DNA from: DASZBX01 sp035943635
GTDB lineage: Bacteria > Actinomycetota > Actinomycetes > Streptomycetales > Catenulisporaceae
DNA length: 64,000 nucleotides
Assembly: GCA_035943635.1 (NCBI GenBank)
Contig: DASZBX010000043.1
Span: 1-64,000 of the forward strand
Direction of reading: 5' to 3'
Under the pieces are notes generated by a model. The model saw nothing but the letters and a program-made list of their open reading frames with translations, searched no databases and was not told the origin of the DNA. Of this stretch, positions 52,415 through 60,851 are shown one piece after another. Positions within the stretch are counted from its first letter, which is position 1. Each line of letters begins with the position of its first letter. The position numbers and the translations under genes are program-made.

Positions 52415-53740
52415 ATGTCGTCCATCGCGTCCGGCCCGCCGGTCCGCCCGCTGCCCTTCTGGCGGGCCCCGTTCGCCCGGCGGACCTGGTCCGAGCTGCT
52501 CTACTGCCTGGTCGGGCTGCCGTTGGGCGTGGCCGGCTTCGCCTGGACGGTGGCCTGGTTCTCGGCCGGGGTCGGGGTCGCGGTGACCGTGATCGGCCTG
52601 TGGGTGCTGATCTTCGCGGTGCTCAGCGCGCGCTGGCTCGGCGCGCTGGACCGCGGCCTGCTCAACTCGCTGCTCGGCGAACGGATCGAGGTGCCGCGCC
52701 CGGTGGCCCGGCGCCACGGGCGGTTCGGGCTGGTGTTCACCTACCTGCTCGACCCGGTCGGCTGGCGGGCGATGGCCTACCAGGTCATCCGCTTCCCGCT
52801 CGCGCTCGCCTCGTTCATCGTGGCGGTGACCTTCTGGGTCTGGCCGCTGGGCGCGTTCACCTACCCGTTCTGGCGCCGGTTCCTGCCGGCCCAGGTCGGC
52901 TCGGACGGGCAGCTGCACCGGGGCAACTCGTTCCCGTACCTGCACGGGAAGACGTACTTCATCGACACCTGGCCGCGGATGCTGGTGCAGATCGGGATCG
53001 GCGTGGTGTTCCTCTGGCTGACCCCGTGGATCGTGCACGGTTTCACCAGCCTGCCCCGGCTGCTCGGCCGGGCGCTGCTCGGGCCGACCGCGACCATGCG
53101 CCGGGTGCAGGACCTGGAGCTGACCCGGAGCCAGGCGGTGACCTCGTCGAACGAGCAGCTGCGGCGGATCGAGCGGGACCTGCACGACGGCACCCAGGCC
53201 CGGCTGGTGGCCCTGGCCATGCACCTGGGCCAGGCCAAGGAGGACCTGGAGAGCACCGATCCGGAGGCCGCGGCCCGGGCCCGGCTGCTGATCGCCGGCG
53301 CGCACCAGCAGACCAAGGAGACGCTGACCGAGCTGCGCGACCTGGCCCGCGGGATCCATCCGGCGATCCTGGACGACGGGCTGGAGTCCGCGCTCACCTC
53401 GCTCGGCGCGCGCTCGCCGGTGCACGTGACGCTGAGCATCGACCTGCCCGAGCGCCCGTCCCCGACCAGCGAGACGATCGCCTACTTCGCCATCGCCGAG
53501 CTGCTGACCAACGCGGTCAAGCACAGCCGCGCCGCGGATATCAGCGTCCTGCTTCTCCAGGTGGGCGCGGAGCTGAGCTTCGTGGTCGGCGACGACGGGC
53601 GCGGCGGGGCGCTGCCGGGGGCCGGCACCGGAATCGCCGGGGTGGCCGCGCGGCTGGCCGCGGTGGACGGGCAGCTGACCGTGGACAGCCCGGTCGGCGG
53701 CCCGACCCGGATCATCGGGACGCTGCCGCTGCGGGCCTGA
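52415..53740 (+). CDS. NarL-family sensor histidine kinase
   Basis: The 441-residue kinase has an N-terminal membrane sensor with about four hydrophobic segments (23-75 and 115-215) of the type found in actinomycete 'sensor domain' kinases. A HisKA_3 dimerisation domain follows with the phospho-acceptor in 'RRIERDLHDGTQARLVALAMHLGQAKEDL' (His about 258), and then a HATPase domain ('IAELLTNAVKHSRAADISV', 'VVGDDGRGGALPGAGTGIAGVAARLAAVDG'). GGAG lies 6 bp before the ATG at 52415. It is followed 56 bp later by its response regulator. The signal is unknown. Confidence 0.92.
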   Translation: MSSIASGPPVRPLPFWRAPFARRTWSELLYCLVGLPLGVAGFAWTVAWFSAGVGVAVTVIGLWVLIFAVLSARWLGALDRGLLNSLLGERIEVPRPVARRHGRFGLVFTYLLDPVGWRAMAYQVIRFPLALASFIVAVTFWVWPLGAFTYPFWRRFLPAQVGSDGQLHRGNSFPYLHGKTYFIDTWPRMLVQIGIGVVFLWLTPWIVHGFTSLPRLLGRALLGPTATMRRVQDLELTRSQAVTSSNEQLRRIERDLHDGTQARLVALAMHLGQAKEDLESTDPEAAARARLLIAGAHQQTKETLTELRDLARGIHPAILDDGLESALTSLGARSPVHVTLSIDLPERPSPTSETIAYFAIAELLTNAVKHSRAADISVLLLQVGAELSFVVGDDGRGGALPGAGTGIAGVAARLAAVDGQLTVDSPVGGPTRIIGTLPLRA

Positions 53741-53796
53741 CCGGGCCGGCCGATCGCAACCCTCGCAGAATCCGACAACCAGGGAGAGCACGCACC

Positions 53797-54444
53797 ATGC
53801 GGATCGTCATCGCCGAGGACTCCGGAATCCTGCGCCACGGCCTGGCCGAGCTGCTGACCCTGCGCGGGCACACCGTCGTCGCGCAGGTGGTCGACGGCAC
53901 CGCGCTGCTGGCCGCGGTGGCCGAGGACCTGCCGGACGTCGTGGTCGCGGACATCCGGATGCCGCCGACCTTCACCGACGAGGGGATCCAGGCCGCCCGG
54001 ACACTGCGGGCGAGGTATCCGGACCTGGGCATCCTGGTGTTCTCGCAGTACGTCGAGGCCCGGTACGCGGCGACCCTGCTGGAGGGCGGGGCCCGCGGGA
54101 TCGGCTATCTCCTGAAGGATCGGGTGGCGGACGTGTCAGAATTCGTCGAGGCGCTGGGCCGGGTCGCGGGCGGGGGCACCGCGCTGGACCCGGAGATCGT
54201 GACCGCGCTGCTGAACGCGAACCGCGGCGACGCCCTGGCCGGGCTGACCCCGCGCGAGCGCGAGGTGCTCGGACTGATGGCGCAGGGCCGGTCCAACGCC
54301 GCGATCGGGCGCGCGCTGACCGTGTCGGACGGCGCGGTGGAGAAGCACATCGGGAACGTGTTCGCCAAGCTCGGCCTGGAGTCCGGCACGGACGAGCACC
54401 GCCGGGTCGTCGCGGTGCTCAGATATCTGGACGCGATCAAATAG
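53797..54444 (+). CDS. NarL/LuxR-family response regulator
   Basis: This 215-residue regulator has an N-terminal receiver with 'IVIAEDSGILRHGLAELL', the phospho-acceptor Asp in 'PDVVVADIRMPPTFTDEG' (about 52) and Lys in 'GIGYLLKDRV'. The LuxR helix-turn-helix follows ('LTPREREVLGLMAQGRSNAAIGRALTVSDGAVEKHIGNVFAKLGL'). AGGGAGAG lies before the ATG. It pairs with the kinase immediately upstream. Target genes are not known. Confidence 0.94.
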   Translation: MRIVIAEDSGILRHGLAELLTLRGHTVVAQVVDGTALLAAVAEDLPDVVVADIRMPPTFTDEGIQAARTLRARYPDLGILVFSQYVEARYAATLLEGGARGIGYLLKDRVADVSEFVEALGRVAGGGTALDPEIVTALLNANRGDALAGLTPREREVLGLMAQGRSNAAIGRALTVSDGAVEKHIGNVFAKLGLESGTDEHRRVVAVLRYLDAIK

Positions 54445-54619
54445 CCGGGCGCATAAAGGACCGGTCATTCCGGGCGCGCCGATTGCCGTTTCCCGCCCAC
54501 GAAATCCGCGAACGTGCTGCGTATCGCCAGTATGGCAGCGGAAATCGAGGCGGCGGGCGCGAGCGGTGCGCAGCAATCCCATGCGGGTGAATGTCCATGC
54601 ATGACCGGAAAAGCAGGAA

Positions 54620-54650
54620 AGGCACGCTCCCCGTCACGGGGAACGTGCCT
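54620..54650 (-). terminator. Terminator of hupS
   Basis: AGGCACG-c-TCCCCGT at 54620-54634 pairs with ACGGGGA-a-CGTGCCT at 54636-54650, with a single C at the apex and one internal mismatch. It is 42 bp past the hupS stop on the minus strand and may also serve the convergent response regulator gene. Confidence 0.72.
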
Positions 54651-54691
54651 CAGCGCTCGCGGTACGGATACCGCCCGGGCTATCACCGCGT

Positions 54692-55312
54692 CTAGCGGCG
54701 CTTGGCCGGGGCGGCCTTCTTGGCGGTCGCCTTCTTGGCCGTGCTCTTGGTGGCCGGGGCCTTGGCGGCGGACTTCTTGGCCACCGGGCGGGCGGTCGCG
54801 GTGGCGGTGGACTTCTTGACCGCGGTGGTCTTCTTCGCCGGGGCGGCCTGCTTGGCCACGGTCTTGACCGCGCTGGTCTTCTTGGCCACCACGGTCTTCT
54901 TCACCGGCGCGGCCTTCTTGGCCACCGGGACGGCCTTCTTCGCGGGCGCGGCCTTCTTGGCCACCGCCACCGCCTTCTTGGCCGGGGCCGCCTTCTTCGC
55001 CGGCGCGGCCTTCTTGGCCGCGGCCTTCTTGCCCTTGCTGCCGTTGACCTCGTCCTTGAACGCCTGGCCGGCCCGGAACTTGGGCACCGTGGCGGCGGCG
55101 ACCTTCACGGCCTCCCCGGTGCGCGGGTTGCGCGCGGTCCGGGCCGGGCGGTCGACCTGCTCGAAGGTGCCGAAACCGGTCAGCGAGACCTTGTCCCCGT
55201 CGATGACCGCGCCGGTGATCCCGCCGAGCACCGCGTCCACCGCGTCGCCGGCCGCGCGCCGGGAGATCTCCAGTTTGATCGCGACCGCGTCGATCAGCTG
55301 TGCCTTGTTCAT
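54692..55312 (-). CDS. hupS: HU-family nucleoid protein with histone-like tail
   Basis: The 206-residue protein starts at the ATG at 55312 with AAGGGG upstream. Residues 1-90 are a standard HU domain ('MNKAQLIDAVAIKLEISRRAAGDAVDAVL', 'VSLTGFGTFEQVDRPARTARNPRTGE', 'VPKFRAGQAFKDEV'). The remainder is a Lys/Ala/Pro tail of repeated A-A-P-A-K-K-type units like eukaryotic histone H1. This is the HupS type of Streptomyces and relatives, binding and compacting DNA. It lies near leuCD, the usual place. Confidence 0.95.
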   Translation of the reverse strand: MNKAQLIDAVAIKLEISRRAAGDAVDAVLGGITGAVIDGDKVSLTGFGTFEQVDRPARTARNPRTGEAVKVAAATVPKFRAGQAFKDEVNGSKGKKAAAKKAAPAKKAAPAKKAVAVAKKAAPAKKAVPVAKKAAPVKKTVVAKKTSAVKTVAKQAAPAKKTTAVKKSTATATARPVAKKSAAKAPATKSTAKKATAKKAAPAKRR

Positions 55313-55510
55313 TGTGCGCCCCTTGTGGGTTCTGGGTACAGCGCGTGCGAGCCGCTGCACAGTATGCGAGACCTGCGTTTCGTCGACCAATTGGACAGAT
55401 TGGTCGTCGGTTGACATTTCCGCAACATAGGCCCAGCAATCAGCCGAATCAACAACCAAGCACCCGAATCACCCTAGTGTCGCAATAATTTCGATATCAG
55501 GGGTGACTTT

Positions 55511-55858
55511 TCACAACCCGGCCCGCTTTTCGTCGACGGCGGCCAGGAACCGCTCCACCCGGGCCAGCGCGTTCGCCCGGTCGTGCCGGCCGGCGGCCGT
55601 GATCACCAGCAGGCGGCGGACGAAATCGGCCCGGTCCGGCAGATCCAGGTCCATCCCGGACAGCACCTCGTGCGCCTCTTTCAGGCGCGCGGCCAGCTTC
55701 GCGTACCCGGACAGCTCGCGCAGTTCGTCCGGGTCGAACAGGTCCTCGTCCCGCTCGGCGGGACGCCCGCGGGCCGATTCGCCTTGCCCGGACTCGAACC
55801 CCGGCGGGCGGCGCGCGTCATTGCGGTCCGGTTCGGGCACCCGACCATTGTCGCTCAT
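55511..55858 (-). CDS. Small helical hypothetical protein
   Basis: From the ATG at 55858 the frame gives 115 residues. The first 45 are polar and probably disordered. The remainder is helical ('DLFDPDELRELSGYAKLAARLKEAHEVLSGMDLDLPDRADFVRRLLVI...RVERFLAAVDEKRAG') with good codon bias. I do not recognise the family. There is no ribosome site, and the leuCD terminator lies directly upstream, so expression may depend on read-through. Confidence 0.55.
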   Translation of the reverse strand: MSDNGRVPEPDRNDARRPPGFESGQGESARGRPAERDEDLFDPDELRELSGYAKLAARLKEAHEVLSGMDLDLPDRADFVRRLLVITAAGRHDRANALARVERFLAAVDEKRAGL

Positions 55859-55863
55859 CACGA

Positions 55864-55914
55864 AAAAGACCGGCGGGCCGGACCGCACCGCGAGGGTGCG
55901 ATCGGGCCCGCCGG
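55864..55914 (-). terminator. Rho-independent terminator of leuCD
   Basis: CCGGCGGGCC (55870-55879) pairs with GGCCCGCCGG (55905-55914), and the inner parts also pair except for two mismatches. On the minus strand the hairpin runs into TCTTTTT (plus 55864-55868 is A-rich). It is 24 bp past the leuD stop. Confidence 0.85.
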
Positions 55915-55937
55915 CCTTGCCGGGTCCGGGATCCGGG

Positions 55938-56537
55938 TCAGACCAGGGCCGGCAGGGTGCGCGGCGTGAACGACGGGCGGGTGGCCTCGAACGCGTCGAT
56001 GTCCTCGACGTGCCGCAGGGTCAGGCCGATGTCGTCCAGGCCCTCCATCAGGCGCCAGCGGGTGTAGTCGTCGAGCTCGAATCCGGCGGTCAGGTCACCG
56101 CAGCGCACCTCGCGGGCTTCCAGGTCCACGGTGACCTCGACGGTCGGGTCGGCCTCGGTCAGCGCCCACAGCTGCTCGATCGTCTCCTCCGGCAGCAGCA
56201 CGGTCAGCAGCCCGCCCTTGAGCGAGTTGCCGCGGAAGATGTCGGCGAAGCGGGCCGAGAGCACGGTCCGGAATCCGTAGTTCTGCAGCGCCCAGACCGC
56301 GTGCTCGCGGGAGGAGCCGGTGCCGAAGTCCGGGCCGGCGATCAGCACCGAGGCGCCGGCGCGCTCGGGCTGGTTGAGCACGAACTCCGGGTCGTTGCGC
56401 CAGGCCGCGAACAGGCCGTCCTCGAAGCCGTTGCGGGTGACCCGCTTGAGGTACACGGCCGGGATGATCTGGTCGGTGTCCACGTTGGAGCGGCGCAGCG
56501 GGACGGCCGTGCCGGTGTGGCTGATGAACTTGTCCAT
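55938..56537 (-). CDS. leuD: 3-isopropylmalate dehydratase small subunit
   Basis: LeuD with LeuC isomerises 2- to 3-isopropylmalate in leucine synthesis. The 199-residue protein shows 'VPLRRSNVDTDQIIPAVYLKRV', the swivel-domain loop 'AGPDFGTGSSREHAVWALQNYGFRTVLSARFADIFRGNSLKGGLL'. It follows leuC by 6 bp. Confidence 0.96.
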   Translation of the reverse strand: MDKFISHTGTAVPLRRSNVDTDQIIPAVYLKRVTRNGFEDGLFAAWRNDPEFVLNQPERAGASVLIAGPDFGTGSSREHAVWALQNYGFRTVLSARFADIFRGNSLKGGLLTVLLPEETIEQLWALTEADPTVEVTVDLEAREVRCGDLTAGFELDDYTRWRLMEGLDDIGLTLRHVEDIDAFEATRPSFTPRTLPALV

Positions 56538-56543
56538 GACGGC

Positions 56544-58043
56544 TCAGGCCTCCGTGGTCGTGGTCGTGGCGGTGGCGGACAGCGGGCCCAGGTCGGCCGG
56601 GCCGGAGAGCCGGCCGGTGACCGCGGTGGCCGCGGCGACCAGCGGGGAGACCAGGTGGGTGCGCCCGCCCTTGCCCTGCCGGCCCTCGAAGTTGCGGTTC
56701 GAGGTCGAGGCCGAGCGCTCGCCCGGGGCCAGCTGGTCCGGGTTCATGCCCAGGCACATCGAGCAGCCGGCGAACCGCCACTCGGCCCCGGCGTCCAGGA
56801 ACACCTGGTCCAGTCCCTCGGCCTCGGCCTCCAGGCGGACCCGGGCCGAGCCGGGCACGACCAGCATCCGCACGCCCTCGGCCACCTTGCGGCCCTTGAT
56901 CACCTCGGCCGCGGCGCGCAGGTCCTCCAGCCGGCCGTTGGTGCAGGAGCCGACGAAGACGGTGTCCACCGCGATCTCGCGCAGCGGGGTGCCGGCGGTC
57001 AGGCCCATGTAGGTCAGCGCCCGCTCGGCCGCGGTGCGCGCCTGCGGGTCGGCGAAGTCGGCCGGGTCCGGCACGGTGGCGCCCAGCGGCGCGCCCTGGC
57101 CGGGGTTGGTGCCCCAGGTGACGAACGGGGTCAGCGTGTTCGCGTCGATGGAGACCTCGGCGTCGAAGACCGCGTCCTCGTCGGTGTGCAGGGTGGACCA
57201 GTAGGCCAGCGCGGCCTCCCACTCGGCGTCCTTCGGGGCGTGCGGGCGGTCCTTGAGGTAGCCGAAGGTGGTGTCGTCCGGGGCGATCATGCCCGCGCGG
57301 GCGCCGGCCTCGATGGACATGTTGCAGACCGTCATCCGGCCTTCCATCGACAGTTCGCGGATGGCCTGGCCGCGGTACTCGATCACGTAGCCCTGCCCGC
57401 CGCCGGTGCCGATCTGGGTGATCACGGCGAGCACCAGGTCCTTGGCGGTGACGCCGGGCTGCAGCGAGCCGACGACGTTGACGGCCATGGTCTTGAACGG
57501 GGCCAGCGGCAGGGTCTGGGTGGCCAGGACGTGCTCCACCTCGCTGGTGCCGATCCCGAAGGCCAGCGCGCCGAACGCGCCGTGGGTGGAGGTGTGCGAG
57601 TCCCCGCAGACGATGGTGCTGCCCGGGTGGGTCAGGCCCAGCTGCGGGCCGATCACGTGCACCACGCCCTGCTGGGCGTCGCCGAGCGAGTGCAGCCGGA
57701 CGCCGAACTCGGCGCAGTTGCGCCGCAGGGTCTCGATCTGGGTGCGCGAGACCGGGTCGGCGATCGGCTTGTCGATCTCCAGGGTCGGGGTGTTGTGGTC
57801 CTCGGTGGCGATGGTCAGGTCGGCCCGGCGCAGCGGCCGTCCGGCCAGGCGCAGCCCGTCGAAGGCCTGGGCGCTGGTGACCTCGTGCAGGAAGTGCAGG
57901 TCGATGTAGAGCAGGTCGGGCTCGCCGGGTGTCCGGCGGACCAGGTGCGCATCCCAGACTTTCTGGGCCAGGGTGCGCGCGGATGGACCGGGCGTCGCGG
58001 GTGCGGGGGTGCGCACATCCGGTGCCGTGGGATTCGATGCCAT
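56544..58043 (-). CDS. leuC: 3-isopropylmalate dehydratase large subunit
   Basis: LeuC is the aconitase-fold large subunit carrying a [4Fe-4S] cluster. The 499-residue protein has 'VCGDSHTSTHGAFGALAFGIGTSEVEHVL' and cluster Cys in 'VFVGSCTNGRLEDLRAA' and 'AGCSMCLGMNPDQLAPGERSASTSNRNFEGRQG'. GGAGAA precedes the ATG at 58043; an in-frame upstream ATG at 58142 adds a non-conserved leader. It is divergent from the IclR-type regulator, probably its controller. Confidence 0.96.
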   Translation of the reverse strand: MASNPTAPDVRTPAPATPGPSARTLAQKVWDAHLVRRTPGEPDLLYIDLHFLHEVTSAQAFDGLRLAGRPLRRADLTIATEDHNTPTLEIDKPIADPVSRTQIETLRRNCAEFGVRLHSLGDAQQGVVHVIGPQLGLTHPGSTIVCGDSHTSTHGAFGALAFGIGTSEVEHVLATQTLPLAPFKTMAVNVVGSLQPGVTAKDLVLAVITQIGTGGGQGYVIEYRGQAIRELSMEGRMTVCNMSIEAGARAGMIAPDDTTFGYLKDRPHAPKDAEWEAALAYWSTLHTDEDAVFDAEVSIDANTLTPFVTWGTNPGQGAPLGATVPDPADFADPQARTAAERALTYMGLTAGTPLREIAVDTVFVGSCTNGRLEDLRAAAEVIKGRKVAEGVRMLVVPGSARVRLEAEAEGLDQVFLDAGAEWRFAGCSMCLGMNPDQLAPGERSASTSNRNFEGRQGKGGRTHLVSPLVAAATAVTGRLSGPADLGPLSATATTTTTEA

Positions 58044-58194
58044 CAGCCGTTCTCCTTCGGTGCCGGCAGCCCGCCGTTGGGTGCCGGCGTTGGCTTGCCG
58101 CTGGGGCCGGGTGCGGGGGGATCTCGGGGTGACGTGTCGCAACGTGATCCGCCCGGTGTGTCCGAGCCTGACACCGTCTCACCGTTGAACGCAT

Positions 58195-58224
58195 TTGTGT
58201 CTCGCTGAATGAGATGGCACTATC
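58195..58224 (+). promoter_or_regulatory. Promoter/operator of the IclR-type regulator
   Basis: TTGTGT (58195-58200) and CACTAT (58219-58224) are separated by 18 bp, with 6 nt to the ATG at 58230, so the mRNA may be leaderless. An inverted repeat TCTC-N7-GAGA (58200-58214) fills the spacer and is a candidate operator for the regulator itself, shared with leuCD. Confidence 0.4.
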
Positions 58225-58229
58225 GTCCC

Positions 58230-58949
58230 ATGGACTCTGCATCCAGCGGCGTCGGCGTGCTCGACAAGGCCGCCCACGTCCTCTCCGCCCTAGAGGCCGG
58301 CCCGGCCACCCTGGCCGCCCTCGTCTCGGCCACCGGACTAGCCCGCCCTACCGCGCACCGCCTCGCGGTCGCCCTGGAGCACCACCGCCTGGTCTCCCGC
58401 GACATGCAGGGCCGGTTCATCCTCGGCCCGCGCCTGTCCGAGCTCGCGGTGGCGGCCGGCGAGGACCGGCTGCTGGCCGCCGCCGGGCCGGTGCTGACCA
58501 ACCTGCGCGACCTGACCGGGGAGTCGGCCCAGCTCTACCGGCGCCAGGGCGACATGCGGGTGTGCGTGGCCGCGGCCGAGCGCCTGTCCGGCCTGCGCGA
58601 CACGGTACCGGTCGGCACGGCGCTGCCGATGTCGGCCGGCTCCGGCGCGCAGATCCTGCTGGCCTGGGAGGAGCCGGACCGGATGCACCGGGGGCTGCAG
58701 GGCGCGCGGTACACCGCGACCACCCTGGCCGGGGTGCGCCGGCGCGGCTGGGCCCAGTCGGTGGCCGAGCGGGAGATGGGCGTGGCCTCGGTCTCGGCCC
58801 CGGTGCGCGGCCCGAACAACCGGGTGATCGCCGCGGTGTCGGTCTCCGGGCCGATCGAGCGGCTGACCCGCCAGCCCGGCCGGCTGCACGGGGAGGCCGT
58901 GGTCGACGCGGCCCAGCGGCTCGGCGAGGCGGTCCGGCGCAACGGCTGA
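58230..58949 (+). CDS. ndgR: IclR-family regulator of leucine genes (NdgR type)
   Basis: The 239-residue protein has an N-terminal winged helix ('VLDKAAHVLSALEAGPATLAALVSATGLARPTAHRLAVALEHHRLVSRD') and a C-terminal IclR effector domain ('ESAQLYRRQGDMRVCVAAAERLSGLRDTVPVGTALPMSAGSGAQILLAW'). An IclR gene divergent from leuCD is the hallmark of NdgR/AreB of Streptomyces, which controls leucine genes and amino-acid-dependent growth. The assignment rests on family and location. Confidence 0.9.
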   Translation: MDSASSGVGVLDKAAHVLSALEAGPATLAALVSATGLARPTAHRLAVALEHHRLVSRDMQGRFILGPRLSELAVAAGEDRLLAAAGPVLTNLRDLTGESAQLYRRQGDMRVCVAAAERLSGLRDTVPVGTALPMSAGSGAQILLAWEEPDRMHRGLQGARYTATTLAGVRRRGWAQSVAEREMGVASVSAPVRGPNNRVIAAVSVSGPIERLTRQPGRLHGEAVVDAAQRLGEAVRRNG

Positions 58950-59225
58950 GGTTCCCGGTGTCGGTGGGGCGTTTGTCGGCAGCGTGTCGACAAGAGATGG
59001 TCAGATCGCGCGGGTGGGCGGCCGGATGGTGCGGAGCGGCCGCCGATCCGCGCGGTCGGTGACCAGCGCCGGCGCCCGGGGCCCGGATTCGGCGACGGGA
59101 TCAGATGAACACCCGCGGGACGCGGCCCGGCGCCGGTCCGGCATCCAGGTGATATCCGGGGTTTGCAGCCGGACTGTTCAAGTGCAGCGGTTGCGGTGCC
59201 CGGCAGGTCCCACAAGCATGTAGAC

Positions 59226-60005
59226 ATGTCTGAAACCAACGCACCGTACGCCCAGGGCACCCCCTGCTGGATCGACCTGATGGCCCACGACCAGCAAGCG
59301 GCGATCGATTTCTACAAGGACCTGTTCGGCTGGGAGGGCGAGCCGGGGCCGGGCGAGTTCGGCGGCTACGCCATGATGACCAAGAACGGCAAGCCGGTGG
59401 CCGGGATCGGCCCGTCCGCGGCGCCGGAGGGCATGCCCGAGGCCCCGCACGTGTGGACCACCTACCTGGCCACCGACGACGCCGACGAGACCGCGCGGCA
59501 GGTCGAGGAGGCCGGCGGCACCGTCCTGGTCCCGGTGATGGACGTCGGCGAGACCGGCCGGATGGCCATCGCGACCGACCCGGCCGGCGCGACCTTCGGG
59601 TTCTGGCAGGCCAAGGAGTTCTACGGCGCGGTCCTCGTCAACGAGGCCTCGACGCTGATCTGGAACGAGTGCAACTCCCGCGACATCCCGGCCGCGCAGG
59701 CCTTCTACCAGGCCGCCCTCGGCATCGGGACCTCCCCGATGGAGGGCCGGGACGACTACTTCACCCTGGAGGTCGGGGGCAAGTCGGTCGGCGGGCTGCA
59801 GGCGCTGGGCCCGGACTTCCCGGCCGAGATCCCGTCGCACTGGATGACCTGGTTCGCCGTGGACGACGTGGACTCCGTGGTGGACGCGCACGTGAAGGCC
59901 GGCGGCAACGTGACCGTCCCGCCGATGCAGGTCCCGCCGGGCCGGATGGCCGGACTGGCCGACCCGTGGGGCGGGATCTTCTGCATCCTGCAGCCGGGCG
60001 CCTGA
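59226..60005 (+). CDS. VOC (glyoxalase/bleomycin-resistance fold) family protein
   Basis: This 259-residue protein has two tandem VOC modules: 'GTPCWIDLMAHDQQAAIDFYKDLFGWEGE' to about residue 125, and 'STLIWNECNSRDIPAAQAFYQAALGIGTS' to the end ('PPGRMAGLADPWGGIFCILQP'). The family includes glyoxalases, extradiol dioxygenases and drug-binding proteins. Metal ligands are not obvious, so ligand binding or an antibiotic-binding role is possible. No ribosome site precedes the ATG at 59226. Three hairpins follow the gene. Confidence 0.85.
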   Translation: MSETNAPYAQGTPCWIDLMAHDQQAAIDFYKDLFGWEGEPGPGEFGGYAMMTKNGKPVAGIGPSAAPEGMPEAPHVWTTYLATDDADETARQVEEAGGTVLVPVMDVGETGRMAIATDPAGATFGFWQAKEFYGAVLVNEASTLIWNECNSRDIPAAQAFYQAALGIGTSPMEGRDDYFTLEVGGKSVGGLQALGPDFPAEIPSHWMTWFAVDDVDSVVDAHVKAGGNVTVPPMQVPPGRMAGLADPWGGIFCILQPGA

Positions 60006-60020
60006 CCCGTCCCGCAAGCA

Positions 60021-60099
60021 GGCCGCGGATCCCGCGGTCCGCGGCCCGAGCCGGGCGGTCCGGCTCGGCCGGCGGCCGTCCCCGCACCGGGGGCGGCCG
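60021..60099. terminator. Triple-hairpin terminator region
   Basis: Three stems follow each other: 60021-60029 with 60038-60046 (9 bp), 60046-60053 with 60061-60068 (8 bp), and 60073-60083 with 60089-60099 (11 bp, one G-T pair). The last is followed by TTTCCCC on the plus strand. They lie between the convergent VOC and response-regulator genes. Confidence 0.7.
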
Positions 60100-60149
60100 T
60101 TTCCCCCTGCCCGGAAACCGGCCGGGCGGGATCGAGCCCTGATCCCCGG

Positions 60150-60785
60150 TCAGCCCAGCGCGTCGACGGCCGAGCGCAGCCGGGTCAGCCGGGTCTCCAG
60201 GCCCTGGACCGGGCCGAGCAGGGCCGAGCCCGCAACCTGGCCCCCGCCGGCTTCGCGCACCGCCGCCTCCAGCAGCCGGGCCTGCTCCTCGACCGCGGCC
60301 AGCCGCGCGGACAGCTCGGCGGCCAGCGCGCCGCCGCCGGTGCCGTCCCGGTCGGTCAGCTGCTGGGACAGCAGCACGGACTGCTCCTTGAGCAGCTGGT
60401 TCTTGTGGTGCAGCTCGACGAAGACGGCGACCTTCGCGCGCAGGATCCACGGGTCGAACGGCTTGGTCAGGTAGTCCACCGCCCCGGCCGCGTAGCCGCG
60501 GTAGGCGTGGTGCGGGCCGCCGGTGACCGCGGTCAGGAAGATGATCGGCACGTCCTTGGTCCGGTCCCGGCGCTTGATCTGCGCGGCGGTCTCGAAGCCG
60601 TCCATTCCCGGCATCTGCACGTCGAGCAGGATCACCGCGAAGTCCGCCAGCAGCAGGGCCTTGAGCGCCTCCTCGCCGCTGCCGGCCCGGACCAGGGTCT
60701 GGTCCAGCCCGCCGAGCACCGCCTCCAGCGCCACCAGGTTCTCCGGCCGGTCGTCCACCATCAGGATCTTCGCTCGCTCGGTCAC
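60150..60785 (-). CDS. Response regulator with receiver and coiled-coil output (OsaB-like)
   Basis: This 211-residue protein has a receiver domain ('KILMVDDRPENLVALEAVLGGL', Asp in 'FAVILLDVQMPGMDGFETAAQIKRRD', 'AVDYLTKPFDPWILRAKVAVFVELHHKNQLLKEQSVLLSQQL'), then a helical coiled coil and no DNA-binding domain. It lies 66 bp after the hybrid kinase gene. The pair resembles OsaA/OsaB of Streptomyces, which acts in osmotic adaptation, in domain layout; this is a family-level inference. Confidence 0.88.
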   Translation of the reverse strand: MTERAKILMVDDRPENLVALEAVLGGLDQTLVRAGSGEEALKALLLADFAVILLDVQMPGMDGFETAAQIKRRDRTKDVPIIFLTAVTGGPHHAYRGYAAGAVDYLTKPFDPWILRAKVAVFVELHHKNQLLKEQSVLLSQQLTDRDGTGGGALAAELSARLAAVEEQARLLEAAVREAGGGQVAGSALLGPVQGLETRLTRLRSAVDALG

Positions 60786-60851
60786 GCCGCGCCCCTCCTC
60801 GTCTCGCTGCTCTGCTCGCCGGGCCGCGGCGGCGGGCCGGTGCGCCGCCGG

